Assembly (NCBI GenBank): GCA_019359545.1
Contig: JAHHHB010000045.1
Span: forward strand, 1 to 50,291
DNA: 50,291 nt
Direction of reading: 5' to 3'
Source: Desmonostoc geniculatum HA4340-LM1
GTDB lineage: Bacteria > Cyanobacteriota > Cyanobacteriia > Cyanobacteriales > Nostocaceae
The position numbers and the translations under genes were made by a program. Below are positions 35,601-45,260 of this stretch, one piece after another. The notes under the pieces were generated by a model. That model was not told where the DNA came from. It did no database searches and worked only from the letters and a program-made list of their open reading frames with translations. The first letter of the stretch is position 1, and the number at the start of each line of letters is the position of its first letter.

Positions 35601-35867
35601 ATGGCTACCCTTCATGCGCTAAATATACCCGATGAGTTATACGCACAGCTGCAAGAGTTAGCTAAAGCTGAAAATAATTCAATTGATGCTCAAGTTATTA
35701 CAATCTTGCAGAAGGCCTTGGAGGCAAAAATGCAGCCTACGGAAGAGGAAAGGCGAAAAAATGTCCCAAAACTTCTAGAGGAAATCCGTCTTCGTCGTGA
35801 GAGTCGCCGGACTGATGTGGAATGGCCTGATAGTACTGCATTAATTCGAGAAGATCGAGACAGATGA
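35601..35867 (+). CDS. VapB/FitA-type antitoxin (ribbon-helix-helix)
   Basis: 88 residues from ATG 35601, preceded by GGGAGG at 35588-35593. The N-terminus 'ATLHALNIPDELYAQLQELA' is a FitA-like ribbon-helix-helix (strand then helix), followed by 'DAQVITILQKALE'. The basic/acidic C-terminal half would wrap the toxin. Its stop overlaps the toxin start by four bases (ATGA, 35864-35867). Confidence 0.85.
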   Translation: MATLHALNIPDELYAQLQELAKAENNSIDAQVITILQKALEAKMQPTEEERRKNVPKLLEEIRLRRESRRTDVEWPDSTALIREDRDR

Positions 35868-36310
35868 CTATTCCTCTTAGGTGCGTTGTAGATGCCAGTG
35901 TGGCTATTAAGCAATTTATACCTGACGACCCACTAACGGCGAAAGTTAATCAACTGTTTGCTCATCTTAGCAATCCCCAGACAGAAATCTTTGTACCTGA
36001 CTTATTTTACATTGAGTGTGGCAACATCATTTGGAAGTATGTCCGCGCCAGGCTTTATGCTGTTGCTGATGTACCAGGAGATTTAGCAACTCTCAAAAGC
36101 TTCCCGTTGCGTGTTGTTTCCACAGCTGATTTGATGGCGGATGCAGTTAGTATTGCCTTAACTTATGGAATCTCCGCCTATGATGGTTCCTATGTTGCGC
36201 TTTCACAGCAGGTAGGTGCCACTTTGCTAACTCTCGACGGTAAGCTGGTGAGGGGAATAGCCGCTTCGTCTTACAATTTGTGCCCGTTTAATAATTTTCA
36301 GGTTCCATAG
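35864..36310 (+). CDS. PIN-domain VapC-type toxin ribonuclease
   Basis: A 148-residue PIN protein. The metal-binding acids are in 'CVVDASVAIKQF' (Asp near 9), 'FYIECGNIIWK' (Glu near 48), 'AYDGSYVALSQ' (Asp near 104) and 'LLTLDGKLV' (Asp near 122), so the active site is complete. VapC toxins cut specific RNAs, often initiator tRNA or rRNA. It is translationally coupled to the antitoxin upstream. Confidence 0.88.
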   Translation: MTIPLRCVVDASVAIKQFIPDDPLTAKVNQLFAHLSNPQTEIFVPDLFYIECGNIIWKYVRARLYAVADVPGDLATLKSFPLRVVSTADLMADAVSIALTYGISAYDGSYVALSQQVGATLLTLDGKLVRGIAASSYNLCPFNNFQVP

Positions 36311-36374
36311 TTGCGGTTAATATAGAAGCGATCGCCAAATTAAACAAAGCAGGCTTATTGCCTAATGTTTTAAA

Positions 36375-36821
36375 ATGTCTTTTACTTATAACCGCACGGT
36401 TCGCTTTCAAGATACTGATGCTGCTGGTGTCGTTTATTTTGCTAACATCTTAAGTATCTGTCATGAAGCTTATGAAGAATCTTTAGAAGCATCAAGTATT
36501 AATCTCAAAGATTTTTTTAATAATCCATCTGTGGCTTTCCCCATTGTTCACGCTAGTGTGGATTTTTTGCGTCCTATGTTTGTCGGGGACAAGTTATTGA
36601 TTAGCTTAATTCCCCAAAAATTAGGTGTTGATAAGTTTGAAATTACTTATGAAATTAATGTAGGTGAGGTGCTAGTTGCTAAGGCTATTACTCGGCATGT
36701 TTGTATTGATGTGAGTAGTAGAGTTAAGCAGGAATTATCTGATGAGATAATTCAGTGGTTGGAAATGAACCGCAGAGACGCTGAGGGCGCGGAGAGAAGA
36801 AGGGCGAGGGAGGTTATTTGA
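36375..36821 (+). CDS. 1,4-dihydroxy-2-naphthoyl-CoA hydrolase (hot-dog thioesterase)
   Basis: A 148-residue hot-dog thioesterase. '[19 protein letters not shown]' carries the catalytic Asp, and '[11 protein letters not shown]' and '[16 protein letters not shown]' are typical of the cyanobacterial DHNA-CoA hydrolase of phylloquinone synthesis. It is beside menE, menC and menA, which supports that role. The last 17 residues ('[17 protein letters not shown]') are not part of the fold. They are encoded by the 'cgcagagacgctgagggcgcggagag' dispersed repeat, so the gene has acquired a repeat-derived tail. Its 3' end overlaps menE (convergent) by 8 bp. Confidence 0.88.
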   Translation: MSFTYNRTVRFQDTDAAGVVYFANILSICHEAYEESLEASSINLKDFFNNPSVAFPIVHASVDFLRPMFVGDKLLISLIPQKLGVDKFEITYEINVGEVLVAKAITRHVCIDVSSRVKQELSDEIIQWLEMNRRDAEGAERRRAREVI

Positions 36822-38262
36822 GGGTATTTTGTAGGTATTCCATCGCTATTTTTTCTAGCTGTTGGCGGTTAATTTTTCCTTGGGAGTTACGGGGTAAGTT
36901 TTGCTGGGGAATCCAATATTTTGGCATTTTAAATTTGCTGAGTTTGTCTTTGAGTAGGGTTTGGATTTTTAAGGCACAGATATTTGATTTGTGGGGAATG
37001 TAAATCGCTGTTAAGGCTTGTCCCCAGTGTTTATCTGGAATGCCAATGACACAAATATCGGTAACGAGTTGAGTTTCTCGGATGGCTGATTCGATTTCTG
37101 CTGGGTAAATATTTTCGCCGCCTGTAATGATTTTTTCGCTGCTACGTCCGACAATATTTAAGTGACCTTGGTCGTCTAAAAAACCTAAATCATCTACTCG
37201 GAAATTACCCTGATTTTGTTGGATTATAGGATAGTAACCAAGGGCTAGAGATTGAGCGTGAATGGTGATATTTCCTATTTGATTGGAATTTAAAATTTCG
37301 CCTTGTTGGTTGCAAATATTTACCTGGGCATGGGGGAGAATTTGACCACTGCTGATTTTACCATTTAGAAAATCATCGGGTTTGAGGGTAGCAATTTGAG
37401 AAGCGGTTTCTGTCATGCCATAGGTTGGTGCTAATCGAATGCGATGAAATCTTGCTTTTTCTAAAAGTTCGTTCCATGCTGGCGCACCTCCTAAAAGGAC
37501 GGTGTGAAATTGGGTTAGCCATTTAGTTAATTCGGGATTTTCTAGAAGTCTTTGTAATTGAGTTGGTACTAAAGATATGAAAAACTCTGATTGTTTAATA
37601 TTCAATATTTGACCAAATTCTATGGTTTTAAATGGTTGAATAGCTAGTTTACCAGCGGTGGTGAAAGAACGCATAAATTGCATTAAACCGCTGACGTGAT
37701 ATAGCGGCAATACGCAAAATGAATTGACTTGGTTTAGCTGAAAGTATTTTGTAAATCCTTCTACTGATGCTATGAGAGTTTCCCAAGTATGGATGGCAAA
37801 TTTAATTTGTCCTGATGAACCACCTGTGGGAATCATAATTAGTGGGGAGTGGGGAGTGGGGAGTGGGGAGTGGGGGGATGAGGGGGATGAGGGAGAAAGG
37901 GTGGTATTTTGTTTCCAATCCCTACTCCTTATTCCCCATTCCCTATTCCCCATTCCCAAAATAATATCTGGCTGCACTAAATCAAGGACTTGTTGCCATT
38001 CTTGGGTTCCCCAGTCGGGGTTACAAAGGAAAATTGGGCAATTAGCTGTACAAGCGGCAATAAAACTTGCTAAAAACTTTACTGGTTCGCGTTCAGCTAA
38101 GATGATTTTTGGTGGTGTTTCACACGTTGATAAATTTGTTAGTTCTAAATATAATTCTTGAGCTAATTGATTAAATTGACGGCTGTCGTAACCAATTAAC
38201 CAATCATTTTCAGCCAGGTTATTAAGACAGTCTAAAGGTTTTTCCATAGACTTTGAAGCCAT
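36814..38262 (-). CDS. menE: o-Succinylbenzoate-CoA ligase MenE
   Basis: A 482-residue AMP-forming ligase that activates o-succinylbenzoate in phylloquinone synthesis. ATP-binding motif '[15 protein letters not shown]' (near 141), '[14 protein letters not shown]' (near 275), '[20 protein letters not shown]' (near 356), '[14 protein letters not shown]' and the catalytic-lysine region '[11 protein letters not shown]' at the C-terminus. Residues about 102-140 ('GMGNREWG' then Ser/Pro/His-rich runs) are encoded by a 'ggggagt' repeat and look like a tolerated low-complexity insert just before the P-loop. The start overlaps the end of menC by 31 bp. Confidence 0.93.
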   Translation of the reverse strand: MASKSMEKPLDCLNNLAENDWLIGYDSRQFNQLAQELYLELTNLSTCETPPKIILAEREPVKFLASFIAACTANCPIFLCNPDWGTQEWQQVLDLVQPDIILGMGNREWGIRSRDWKQNTTLSPSSPSSPHSPLPTPHSPLIMIPTGGSSGQIKFAIHTWETLIASVEGFTKYFQLNQVNSFCVLPLYHVSGLMQFMRSFTTAGKLAIQPFKTIEFGQILNIKQSEFFISLVPTQLQRLLENPELTKWLTQFHTVLLGGAPAWNELLEKARFHRIRLAPTYGMTETASQIATLKPDDFLNGKISSGQILPHAQVNICNQQGEILNSNQIGNITIHAQSLALGYYPIIQQNQGNFRVDDLGFLDDQGHLNIVGRSSEKIITGGENIYPAEIESAIRETQLVTDICVIGIPDKHWGQALTAIYIPHKSNICALKIQTLLKDKLSKFKMPKYWIPQQNLPRNSQGKINRQQLEKIAMEYLQNTLK

Positions 38263-39248
38263 GTATCTTCTTGTGCAAAAAAGTGGTCGATACCAAAACC
38301 AACTGCCCTGTGATTTCGGGATAATTCTGCTGCTAGTTGGAGTGCTGCAAGTCTGGCGATCGCAGTTTCAAATACTGATGAAAAAACAGCATCAATTTCA
38401 TGCTGTTGACAAAACTTTCTCAGACGAGATGGCGATCCAATTATCCCAGGTTTAATCACAAAAATTCCTCGCCAACCTTGCTCATAACAAGCAATGAGTT
38501 GCCCTAGTGTGGCCACAGATTCATCTAAAGCGATCGCAGTTCCATAACACATACTCAATTCCAACATTCCCTGAAATTGTTCAACGGGTAATGGTTGTTC
38601 GATAAATTCAATTTCTAGAGGTAGTTTTTTATTTGCTTTGAGATTGTCGCAAGTCCACAGCCATAAGTTAGCTTCTTCATAGTTGAGTCCACCGTTAGCA
38701 TCTAATCGCAGTTTGCTAGAAGATGGTAAGGTGTGTGTCAATGACTCAAAAATTTTGAGTTCATCAGCGATCGCACCCACACCAATTTTCCATTTAAACG
38801 TGCAATATCCTTGCTGCCATAAACTTTTCCATTGACTTAAAGCCGCTTCCCCAGCAGGTAATAAGGCACTGTAGGGAAGGAAAGAGTTAGGAATTAGGAG
38901 TGAGGAGTTAGGAGTTATAAAATTATCCCCCCCATCTCCCTCATCCCCACTCCCCATTCCCTCCCACGCCGACTCAAAGCCAAATTGACAAGCCGGTAAT
39001 TTATCTGGGATGGAAAAAATCGTTTCGTCTGTGATTTCTGCTGGGAGTTGGCGACAAAAATCTAAAGCTTGTTCTATGGTTTCCGAACCAAACCAGCTGA
39101 TGGGGGCGATTTCTCCCCAGCTGACTTTACCTGATTCATCGATGAGACGCAGGATAATACCTTCACGAATATCCCAATTTCCGTGATTGGTAGTCAACGA
39201 TCGCACAAATCTTCGCCGATAAGGACGAAATTCAAATTTGTATGTCAC
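38232..39248 (-). CDS. menC: o-Succinylbenzoate synthase MenC
   Basis: A 338-residue enolase-superfamily dehydratase. Catalytic 'FKWKIGVG' (KxK, near 157), metal-binding Asp in 'LRLDANGG' (near 182), Glu in 'IEFIEQPL' (near 213), Asp in 'ALDESVA' and final Lys in 'VIKPGI'. Residues about 96-122 ('MGSGDEGDGGDNF', 'SSLLIPNSFLPY') derive from spacer-type repeats and are an insertion in the capping domain region. It is upstream of and overlaps menE in the minus-strand operon. Confidence 0.93.
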   Translation of the reverse strand: MTYKFEFRPYRRRFVRSLTTNHGNWDIREGIILRLIDESGKVSWGEIAPISWFGSETIEQALDFCRQLPAEITDETIFSIPDKLPACQFGFESAWEGMGSGDEGDGGDNFITPNSSLLIPNSFLPYSALLPAGEAALSQWKSLWQQGYCTFKWKIGVGAIADELKIFESLTHTLPSSSKLRLDANGGLNYEEANLWLWTCDNLKANKKLPLEIEFIEQPLPVEQFQGMLELSMCYGTAIALDESVATLGQLIACYEQGWRGIFVIKPGIIGSPSRLRKFCQQHEIDAVFSSVFETAIARLAALQLAAELSRNHRAVGFGIDHFFAQEDTWLQSLWKNL

Positions 39249-39365
39249 TACGCCAAAATAAAGCTTTGCGATTTATCCTTTGTCATTAGTCATTTGTCCT
39301 TTGTTATTCACTAATGACCAAGGACAAATGACTGCCAGGAAACATATTACACCTTCGATGGGTTG

Positions 39366-40262
39366 CTAAAGCATAAATCCCAAGCCCAATAGCAAGCAAC
39401 TCCAAAAATGCACGGCGACGGCGATGAATTTGCAGTTACTAACTTTGTCTGGTAGATGATGATTTTCTTGGACGTGACGGCATAATTTGACGGCAAAGGG
39501 TAAACTCAACCAACTCAGCAGTGTCCAAGTTGGAAAAATTCCCGACAGCACAAACAACAAGGTGAGGGGATAAATGCTGCCTGTGAACCAAACTAGGAGT
39601 TGGGCAGCTTTTTCGGTTCCGAGACGAACGATGGGCGATCGCTTGCCTGCGGCTATGTCATCCTTAACTTGGTGAAAGTGTGAGCAAAATAAAATCAAAG
39701 TTGTGGCAATGCCGACGATCGCTGAGGCTGCTAAACTCGTCATTGACCAAGTTGCAGTTTGGCTGTAATATGCTGCCTCCACGGCTAAGGGACCAAAGGC
39801 AAAAAAGCAAAGAATTTCGCCTAAACCCTGATATCCTAAGCGGAAGGGAGGCCCTTGGTACATATAGCCCAAACCACAGCACAGCAGAATTATACCGATA
39901 ACGGTTAGGTCTTGTTGCCAAAAAGCGATCGCCATTATGCCCAGCAACCCCAAACCTAAACACAAATTTCCTAACCAAAATATTAATCGCTTATTTCCGG
40001 TTAAATTCACCAGAGAATGGTGCTTGTTTTGATCGATACCTGTTTCGGAATCAAAAACATCATTAGTGATATTTTCCCAGGCCAGAATTAAAATTGCCGC
40101 AGCTACAAAAGTAGAAAATATTGTCCCATTGAATATTTTAGTTTCAGCATATGCTACTGCTGTTCCTACCCAAATGGGCATGATGGCAACGCTGTACATC
40201 GGCGGTTTAATCGCTGCCATCCATAACTTAGTGTTGGGATATAAAATCTGCTTGGTAGTCAT
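39366..40262 (-). CDS. menA: 1,4-dihydroxy-2-naphthoate phytyltransferase MenA
   Basis: A 298-residue UbiA-type prenyltransferase that attaches the phytyl chain to DHNA. It has about eight membrane segments and the prenyl-diphosphate/Mg motifs 'ENITNDVFDSETGIDQNKHH' (near 65) and 'HFHQVKDDIAAGKRSP' (near 197). I chose ATG 40262 over the GTG one codon upstream. It is transcribed in the same direction as menC and menE, 117 bp apart. Confidence 0.93.
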   Translation of the reverse strand: MTTKQILYPNTKLWMAAIKPPMYSVAIMPIWVGTAVAYAETKIFNGTIFSTFVAAAILILAWENITNDVFDSETGIDQNKHHSLVNLTGNKRLIFWLGNLCLGLGLLGIMAIAFWQQDLTVIGIILLCCGLGYMYQGPPFRLGYQGLGEILCFFAFGPLAVEAAYYSQTATWSMTSLAASAIVGIATTLILFCSHFHQVKDDIAAGKRSPIVRLGTEKAAQLLVWFTGSIYPLTLLFVLSGIFPTWTLLSWLSLPFAVKLCRHVQENHHLPDKVSNCKFIAVAVHFWSCLLLGLGFML

Positions 40263-40826
40263 CACTCGTGATTAATTAAATGCTCACAATATCACTTACA
40301 CAAAAGATTTTTAGTGTCAGAAATTTACGATTTAGGAGAACATTTGATGAATGAATATACTCATCATACTAAACTCCTGATAAATTCTGACTTTTGACTC
40401 TTGGGTGCTGAATTTTTCCCTTTTAATCGTGGGGTTATACTCCAGACTCTAATACTGAAGTTGCAGTCTAGGCTACAACTGGCTTCTTAGGTTCTAGGAA
40501 CACTACCACAAGGCAAATCTTATGCTGCTGAAATGGCAACTTAATATCTTACCTGTAAAAATACGACCACGATTAATTACATTTTAGGAAGTTAACTTAA
40601 AATAAATTTACTATCGATTTCACCTGGTAGCAATTTATTTGTAAAGTAAAAGATTTATATCAATTTGTATTGGCAATGCAAAAAAAGTGCATCAAAAATA
40701 ATTCCAGGCAAATTGTTCAGCGTTGAAAAATTCCAATGCTTCCCAATTAGTTAAGTTAAATATTGTTCAACAAAGTATGTTCAGTTTAATTCCCCTGCCT
40801 CTACAAGCAGAACGTTTTGTGTCAAG

Positions 40827-40919
40827 TAGGACTTAGGCAAACAATAGCCGAAACCCTTATTTTCACGTAGGGGCAATTCATGAATTGCCCCTACAGCGTG
40901 TACTTTTGCGTAAGTCCTA
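40827..40919. mobile_element. MITE-like element, 93 bp, ends TAGGACTTA(C/G)GCA
   Basis: Left TAGGACTTAGGCA and right TGCGTAAGTCCTA ends are related to the element at 27743. Inside is a perfect 28-bp palindrome (40867-40894, core GGCAATTCATGAATTGCC) followed by AGCGTGTA, which it shares with the MITE at 33990. It lies in the 719-bp spacer between menA and proA, which otherwise holds only a short ATTACGA direct repeat at about 40945-40975. Confidence 0.75.
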
Positions 40920-40981
40920 TCAAGGTTAAATCCCCGTTAGAAAACGTAATTACGAATTACGAATTACGAATTACTTTAAAT

Positions 40982-42289
40982 CTATACTAAATCACGATGA
41001 GTAAAGGGTTTTGCATTCGCCCCGGTGTAAGTAGCTACAATATGACCATCGCCAGTCATTTGATATTTGTATGTCACCAATCCTTCTAAGCCAACAGGGC
41101 CACGGGGAGGCATTTGTTGGGTACTAATTCCGACTTCTGCACCGAAACCATAGCGGAAACCATCAGCAAATCTGGTGGAACAATTGTGGAATATATTGGC
41201 TGAATTTACTAGGCCAAAAAAGGTTTCCACAGCGGCAGAATCTTCAGAGATAATCGCATCGGTATGACGAGAACCATATTCGTTAATATGAGCGATCGCA
41301 TCTTCAATCGAGTCTATAATTTTAATGGACAAAATGAAATCGCTGTATTCTGTTTCCCAATCAATTTCTGTTGCAGCTTTGATATTCGGTAAAATTTCTA
41401 AAGTACTTTCATCGCCTCTTAATTCTACATGGCGTTCTGCTAAAGCCTCAGCAACTTTTGGTAAAAATTCTTGAGCAATTGACGAATGAACTAGCAAAGT
41501 TTCGATGGCATTACAAACAGCAGGATATTGGGCTTTGGCATCTACTGTAATTGGAACTGCAATAGAAATATCAGCGGCTTTATCTATATATAGATGACAG
41601 ATTCCATCGGCATGACCTAATACGGGAATGCGTGTATTTTCCTGGACAAATCTGACAAAAGAATTAGAACCTCTGGGAATAATTAAATCTACATATTTAT
41701 CTAACTTTAAAAGTTCTAGAGTTTCCTCTCTAGTTGTGAGCAACTGTACCGCATCAGGGTTAACAGCAGTATGAGATAATCCTTGTTTAATTGCCTTGAC
41801 TATCGCCTCACAAGAACGTACAGCTTCCTTTCCACCTTTAAGGATGACGCCGTTTCCAGATTTAATAGCCAAAGAAACAATTTGAATCGCCGCCTCTGGA
41901 CGCGCTTCAAAAATAATCCCTAAAACACCCAAAGGACAAGTAATTCGCTTGAGAATTAAACCAGTATCGAGTTCGCGGTGAATCTGTACTTTACCGACTG
42001 GATCGGCTAGTTTACCAACATCTCGTACCCCAGCGATCGCATCTCTTAATTTATGTTCATCTAACTGCAAGCGTTTATAAAGCGGTTTGGCAATTCCTTG
42101 GGCAGTAGCAGCTTCACAATCAGCAATATTCGCTTGGAGAATTTCATCTTTAGCTGATTCTAAAGCCTCGGCGATCGCAGCGATCGCTTGATTTTTGGCC
42201 TCAGCCGAGAGAATCGCCAGCTTACTTGCAGTTTGGCGAGTTTGTGCTGCGATCGTTATCAGGGGAGAACCAACTTGGAAAATAGTCAT
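40982..42289 (-). CDS. proA: Gamma-glutamyl phosphate reductase ProA
   Basis: About 435 residues from ATG 42289; an in-frame codon four upstream is less likely. The enzyme reduces gamma-glutamyl phosphate to glutamate semialdehyde with NADPH in proline synthesis. It has '[19 protein letters not shown]' (near 117), 'ILKGGKEA' (near 150), the catalytic cysteine in '[12 protein letters not shown]' (near 257) and '[19 protein letters not shown]' (near 380). A single gene; downstream is the MITE-bearing spacer. Confidence 0.94.
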   Translation of the reverse strand: MTIFQVGSPLITIAAQTRQTASKLAILSAEAKNQAIAAIAEALESAKDEILQANIADCEAATAQGIAKPLYKRLQLDEHKLRDAIAGVRDVGKLADPVGKVQIHRELDTGLILKRITCPLGVLGIIFEARPEAAIQIVSLAIKSGNGVILKGGKEAVRSCEAIVKAIKQGLSHTAVNPDAVQLLTTREETLELLKLDKYVDLIIPRGSNSFVRFVQENTRIPVLGHADGICHLYIDKAADISIAVPITVDAKAQYPAVCNAIETLLVHSSIAQEFLPKVAEALAERHVELRGDESTLEILPNIKAATEIDWETEYSDFILSIKIIDSIEDAIAHINEYGSRHTDAIISEDSAAVETFFGLVNSANIFHNCSTRFADGFRYGFGAEVGISTQQMPPRGPVGLEGLVTYKYQMTGDGHIVATYTGANAKPFTHRDLV

Positions 42290-42427
42290 ATTACAAAACA
42301 ACCTTCAACTTTTTCATCCTACCTTGGTTGGGGAGTGGGGGGCAGGGGGCAAGGGGAGATGAGGGAGTGTGTGGAGATTATAAAAAAGCTTCCCACCCTT
42401 CCCACACTCCCCACACTCCCCACTCCC

Positions 42428-44674
42428 CTAAACGTTAACCGCAGTTTGAGTAATAATTTCCCGCACTTGGCTACCAGTTAAATTCCTATTGGCACTAAGC
42501 ATTAAGGCTGCTACTCCTGCTACATGGGGAACAGCCATAGAAGTACCGTTATAAAAGCCGTAGGTTTGATTTGGTAGGGTAGAGTAAACCTTAACCCCTG
42601 GTGCAGTCACGTAAGCCATGTTGGAATCACTTCCGGCTTGGTTAGAGAAACTAGCTAGATTGTTATTGCTGTCAACTGCTCCAACAGCTAAACCCCAATT
42701 TGTCGCGTAGTAAGCGGGGTATAGGGGGGTTGAACCTCCTAAGTTACCTACTGCCATAACTACAATCGCACCTTGAGTGGTGGCATATTGAATTGCTGCT
42801 TCTAAGCGACTGTCAGGAACGGTTCCAGCTAAGCTCATGTTAATTACTTTCGCACCGTTGTTGGCGGCGTAATAAATTCCTTGGGCGATAGCAGAATAAG
42901 TGCCTTGATTATCATCACCCAATACTTTCACAGGCATGATTTTGGCATTATAAGCAATGCCTGTAACTCCAAAATCATTGTTGACTGCTGCGATCGTACC
43001 AGCCACATGAGTACCGTGACCATAAACATCTAAAGTATTGTTATTGTTATTAATAAAGTTCCAGCCATAGAAATCATCAATGTATCCATTGGCATCATCA
43101 TCGATGCCGTTGTCAGGAATTTCTCGGCTATTTGTCCAGATATTTGTACTTAAATCTGAGTGGTTATAGTCAACGCCACTATCCAATACAGCAACGACCA
43201 ATCCTTCACCCGTATAACCTTGCGTCCAGACTTCCGGAGCTTTGATTAAATCTGCCCCCCAGTTGTTGCCACCTAAGTTGGGAATATCTGAAAAGGTTGG
43301 TTGACCAATAGCTTTAGCGACAGCAGCAGCAGCGTTGACTAAACCATAGCCATTGATAGAGCTATAATTTGGCGAGTTATTGGCAGAATGAACATCAATA
43401 CTGGCTTGATTGGCGTCATTAAAGACATTGGCTAAATCATCTAGTCCATCACCATTGAAGTCACCTGCTAGCCATTTTTGCTCATTCCAAAATCCACCTT
43501 GTCCAGTTGCCCAGCGCTCATAGTTAAACCTGCTACCGCTGGAAAGATGAACATCAATACTGGCTTGATTCCTATCATTGAAGACGTTGGCGAAATCATC
43601 TTTTCCATCGCCATTGAAGTCACCCACTAGCCATTTTTGAGCGTTGCCAAATCCACCTTGTCCAGTTGCCCACCGTTTCATTGTAAAGCTGCTACCGTTG
43701 GAGACATGAACATCAATACTGGCTTGATTCTTATCATTGAAGACTTTCGCTACCTCGTCTAGTCCATCGCCATTGAAGTCACCAACTACCCATTTTTGAT
43801 CGTTCCAAAATCCACCTTGTCCAGTTCCCCAGCGTCCAATTGTAAAGCTCCCATTGTTGGAGAGATAAACACCAATGCTGCCTAGACCATTGTCATTGAA
43901 GACATTGGCGAAATCATGTTTTCCATCACCATTGAAGTCACCTGCTAGCCATTTTTGCTCATTCCAAAATCCACCTTGTCGAGTTGCCCAGCGTGCAATT
44001 GTAAAACTACTACCGTTGGATACATGAACATCAATACTGGCTTGACCAGCGTCACCAAAAACTTTTGCTAAATCGTCTAGTCCATCGCCATTGAAGTCAC
44101 CAACTACCCATTTTTGATCGTTCCAAAATCCACCTTGTCCAGTTGCCCAGCGTTGAATTGTAAAGCTGCCGCCGTTAGACAGATAAACATCAATACTGCC
44201 TCGACCATTGTCATTGAAGACATTAGCCAAATCATCTTCTCCATCGCCATTGAAGTCACCTGCTAGCCATTTTTGATCGTTCCAAAATCCACCTTGTCCA
44301 GTTGCCCATCGTCCATTTGTAAAGCTGCTGGCAGCAGTCGCATAATTTTCTGAAGTAATAATTGACTCTGTACTTAAACTACTAATACTCGAAGGGCTAA
44401 TATAATTTTCTGGAAGTCCAGTTAAATAATCAATTCCTGGTGTTGTTTGGTCTGTTTCAACAAAGGTATCTTGAGGACTCAAGGCAGTTAGCGCTTGGTC
44501 AATGGCATGGACATCTAACCCGTAATTGAGAGAAAGTTGGGGTTTGGTTGTTCTCGGAATAGATAACAATAATTGGTCTGACGATTCAAGAGAAATAACG
44601 TTATGAGAATTGACAACAGGCTCAGTAGTCAACAGGTTCAAGGAGTTGGCATCCAATAAGGTAGGGTCGGACAT
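42428..44674 (-). CDS. Subtilisin-family serine protease with N-terminal FG-GAP/VCBS-like repeats
   Basis: 748 residues. After an N-terminal 'LLDANSLNLL' region come six 53-residue repeats (about 115-435), each with 'WATGQGGFWN.QKW' and 'GDFNGDG.DD.A.VF.D', the Ca-binding blade of FG-GAP/VCBS beta-propellers. The S8 peptidase follows (about 480-745) with an intact triad: Asp in 'VAVLDSGVD' (near 496), His in 'GHGTHVAGT' (near 552) and Ser in 'NGTSMAVPH' (near 710). Repeats in front of the protease are the reverse of the usual order. There is no classical signal peptide; the N-terminus resembles other exported cyanobacterial subtilases. Likely extracellular. Confidence 0.88.
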   Translation of the reverse strand: MSDPTLLDANSLNLLTTEPVVNSHNVISLESSDQLLLSIPRTTKPQLSLNYGLDVHAIDQALTALSPQDTFVETDQTTPGIDYLTGLPENYISPSSISSLSTESIITSENYATAASSFTNGRWATGQGGFWNDQKWLAGDFNGDGEDDLANVFNDNGRGSIDVYLSNGGSFTIQRWATGQGGFWNDQKWVVGDFNGDGLDDLAKVFGDAGQASIDVHVSNGSSFTIARWATRQGGFWNEQKWLAGDFNGDGKHDFANVFNDNGLGSIGVYLSNNGSFTIGRWGTGQGGFWNDQKWVVGDFNGDGLDEVAKVFNDKNQASIDVHVSNGSSFTMKRWATGQGGFGNAQKWLVGDFNGDGKDDFANVFNDRNQASIDVHLSSGSRFNYERWATGQGGFWNEQKWLAGDFNGDGLDDLANVFNDANQASIDVHSANNSPNYSSINGYGLVNAAAAVAKAIGQPTFSDIPNLGGNNWGADLIKAPEVWTQGYTGEGLVVAVLDSGVDYNHSDLSTNIWTNSREIPDNGIDDDANGYIDDFYGWNFINNNNNTLDVYGHGTHVAGTIAAVNNDFGVTGIAYNAKIMPVKVLGDDNQGTYSAIAQGIYYAANNGAKVINMSLAGTVPDSRLEAAIQYATTQGAIVVMAVGNLGGSTPLYPAYYATNWGLAVGAVDSNNNLASFSNQAGSDSNMAYVTAPGVKVYSTLPNQTYGFYNGTSMAVPHVAGVAALMLSANRNLTGSQVREIITQTAVNV

Positions 44675-44813
44675 TTAGCGTATTCCCCCAATAAATTGTC
44701 AATTAATTTAAGTTGGTCATTGCTGAAAAATCATAAACAACTGAAACTAGCCATTGATAGAACACAGTAGCTCGATGAACAAATCTTTTGAACAAAGATT
44801 TTTTTTATTGAAC

Positions 44814-45082
44814 AGAATTCAGAACTCAGGAGTCAGAATTCAGTATGAATTGGAGTCCGACTGGGTAATGAATATTGGTTTAAAACCGGACAACTCTTGG
44901 AGACGCACTCGCGTTCGTCCCGCTGCGCTAACGCCTGCAAGTGGCATGAAACTAGTATTAAATTTTTTCTCACTCATTTAAAACTCTATCCCTTCCCTAC
45001 GGGACGCTGCGCGAACATGGGTAGAGTATTCTGAATTCTGTTAGCGTAGCGGGGCGTAGCCCATTCTGAATTCTGACTCCTT
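44814..45082. repeat. Dispersed repeat, copy 2 (first copy at 9316), with nested inserts
   Basis: Shares both ends with 9316-9535. It contains a separate inserted segment (about 44900-44942) and a 'ccctacgggacgctgcgcgaac' insert (about 44994-45016) that splits CCCTT/ATGGGTAG, which is continuous in copy 1. It also carries a terminal inverted repeat GGAGTCAGAATTCAG/CTGAATTCTGACTCC (44830-44844 and 45065-45079). It fills most of the 586-bp spacer between the protease and the aldehyde dehydrogenase. Confidence 0.7.
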
Positions 45083-45260
45083 TTTATGACTTCTATCTGA
45101 AATTTGAATTTTTAGATCGGGATGTAAAATTTAAATGTAAACTACATCACATTGTAAGGCAAAACCAAAAACTTTCTAAAGAAATTTAGCAAATTGCTGT
45201 ACACCAATAAACATAAGAAATAGATTTAAGCAAATTTTCCTAAAAGCTTAAGGAGGCCTG

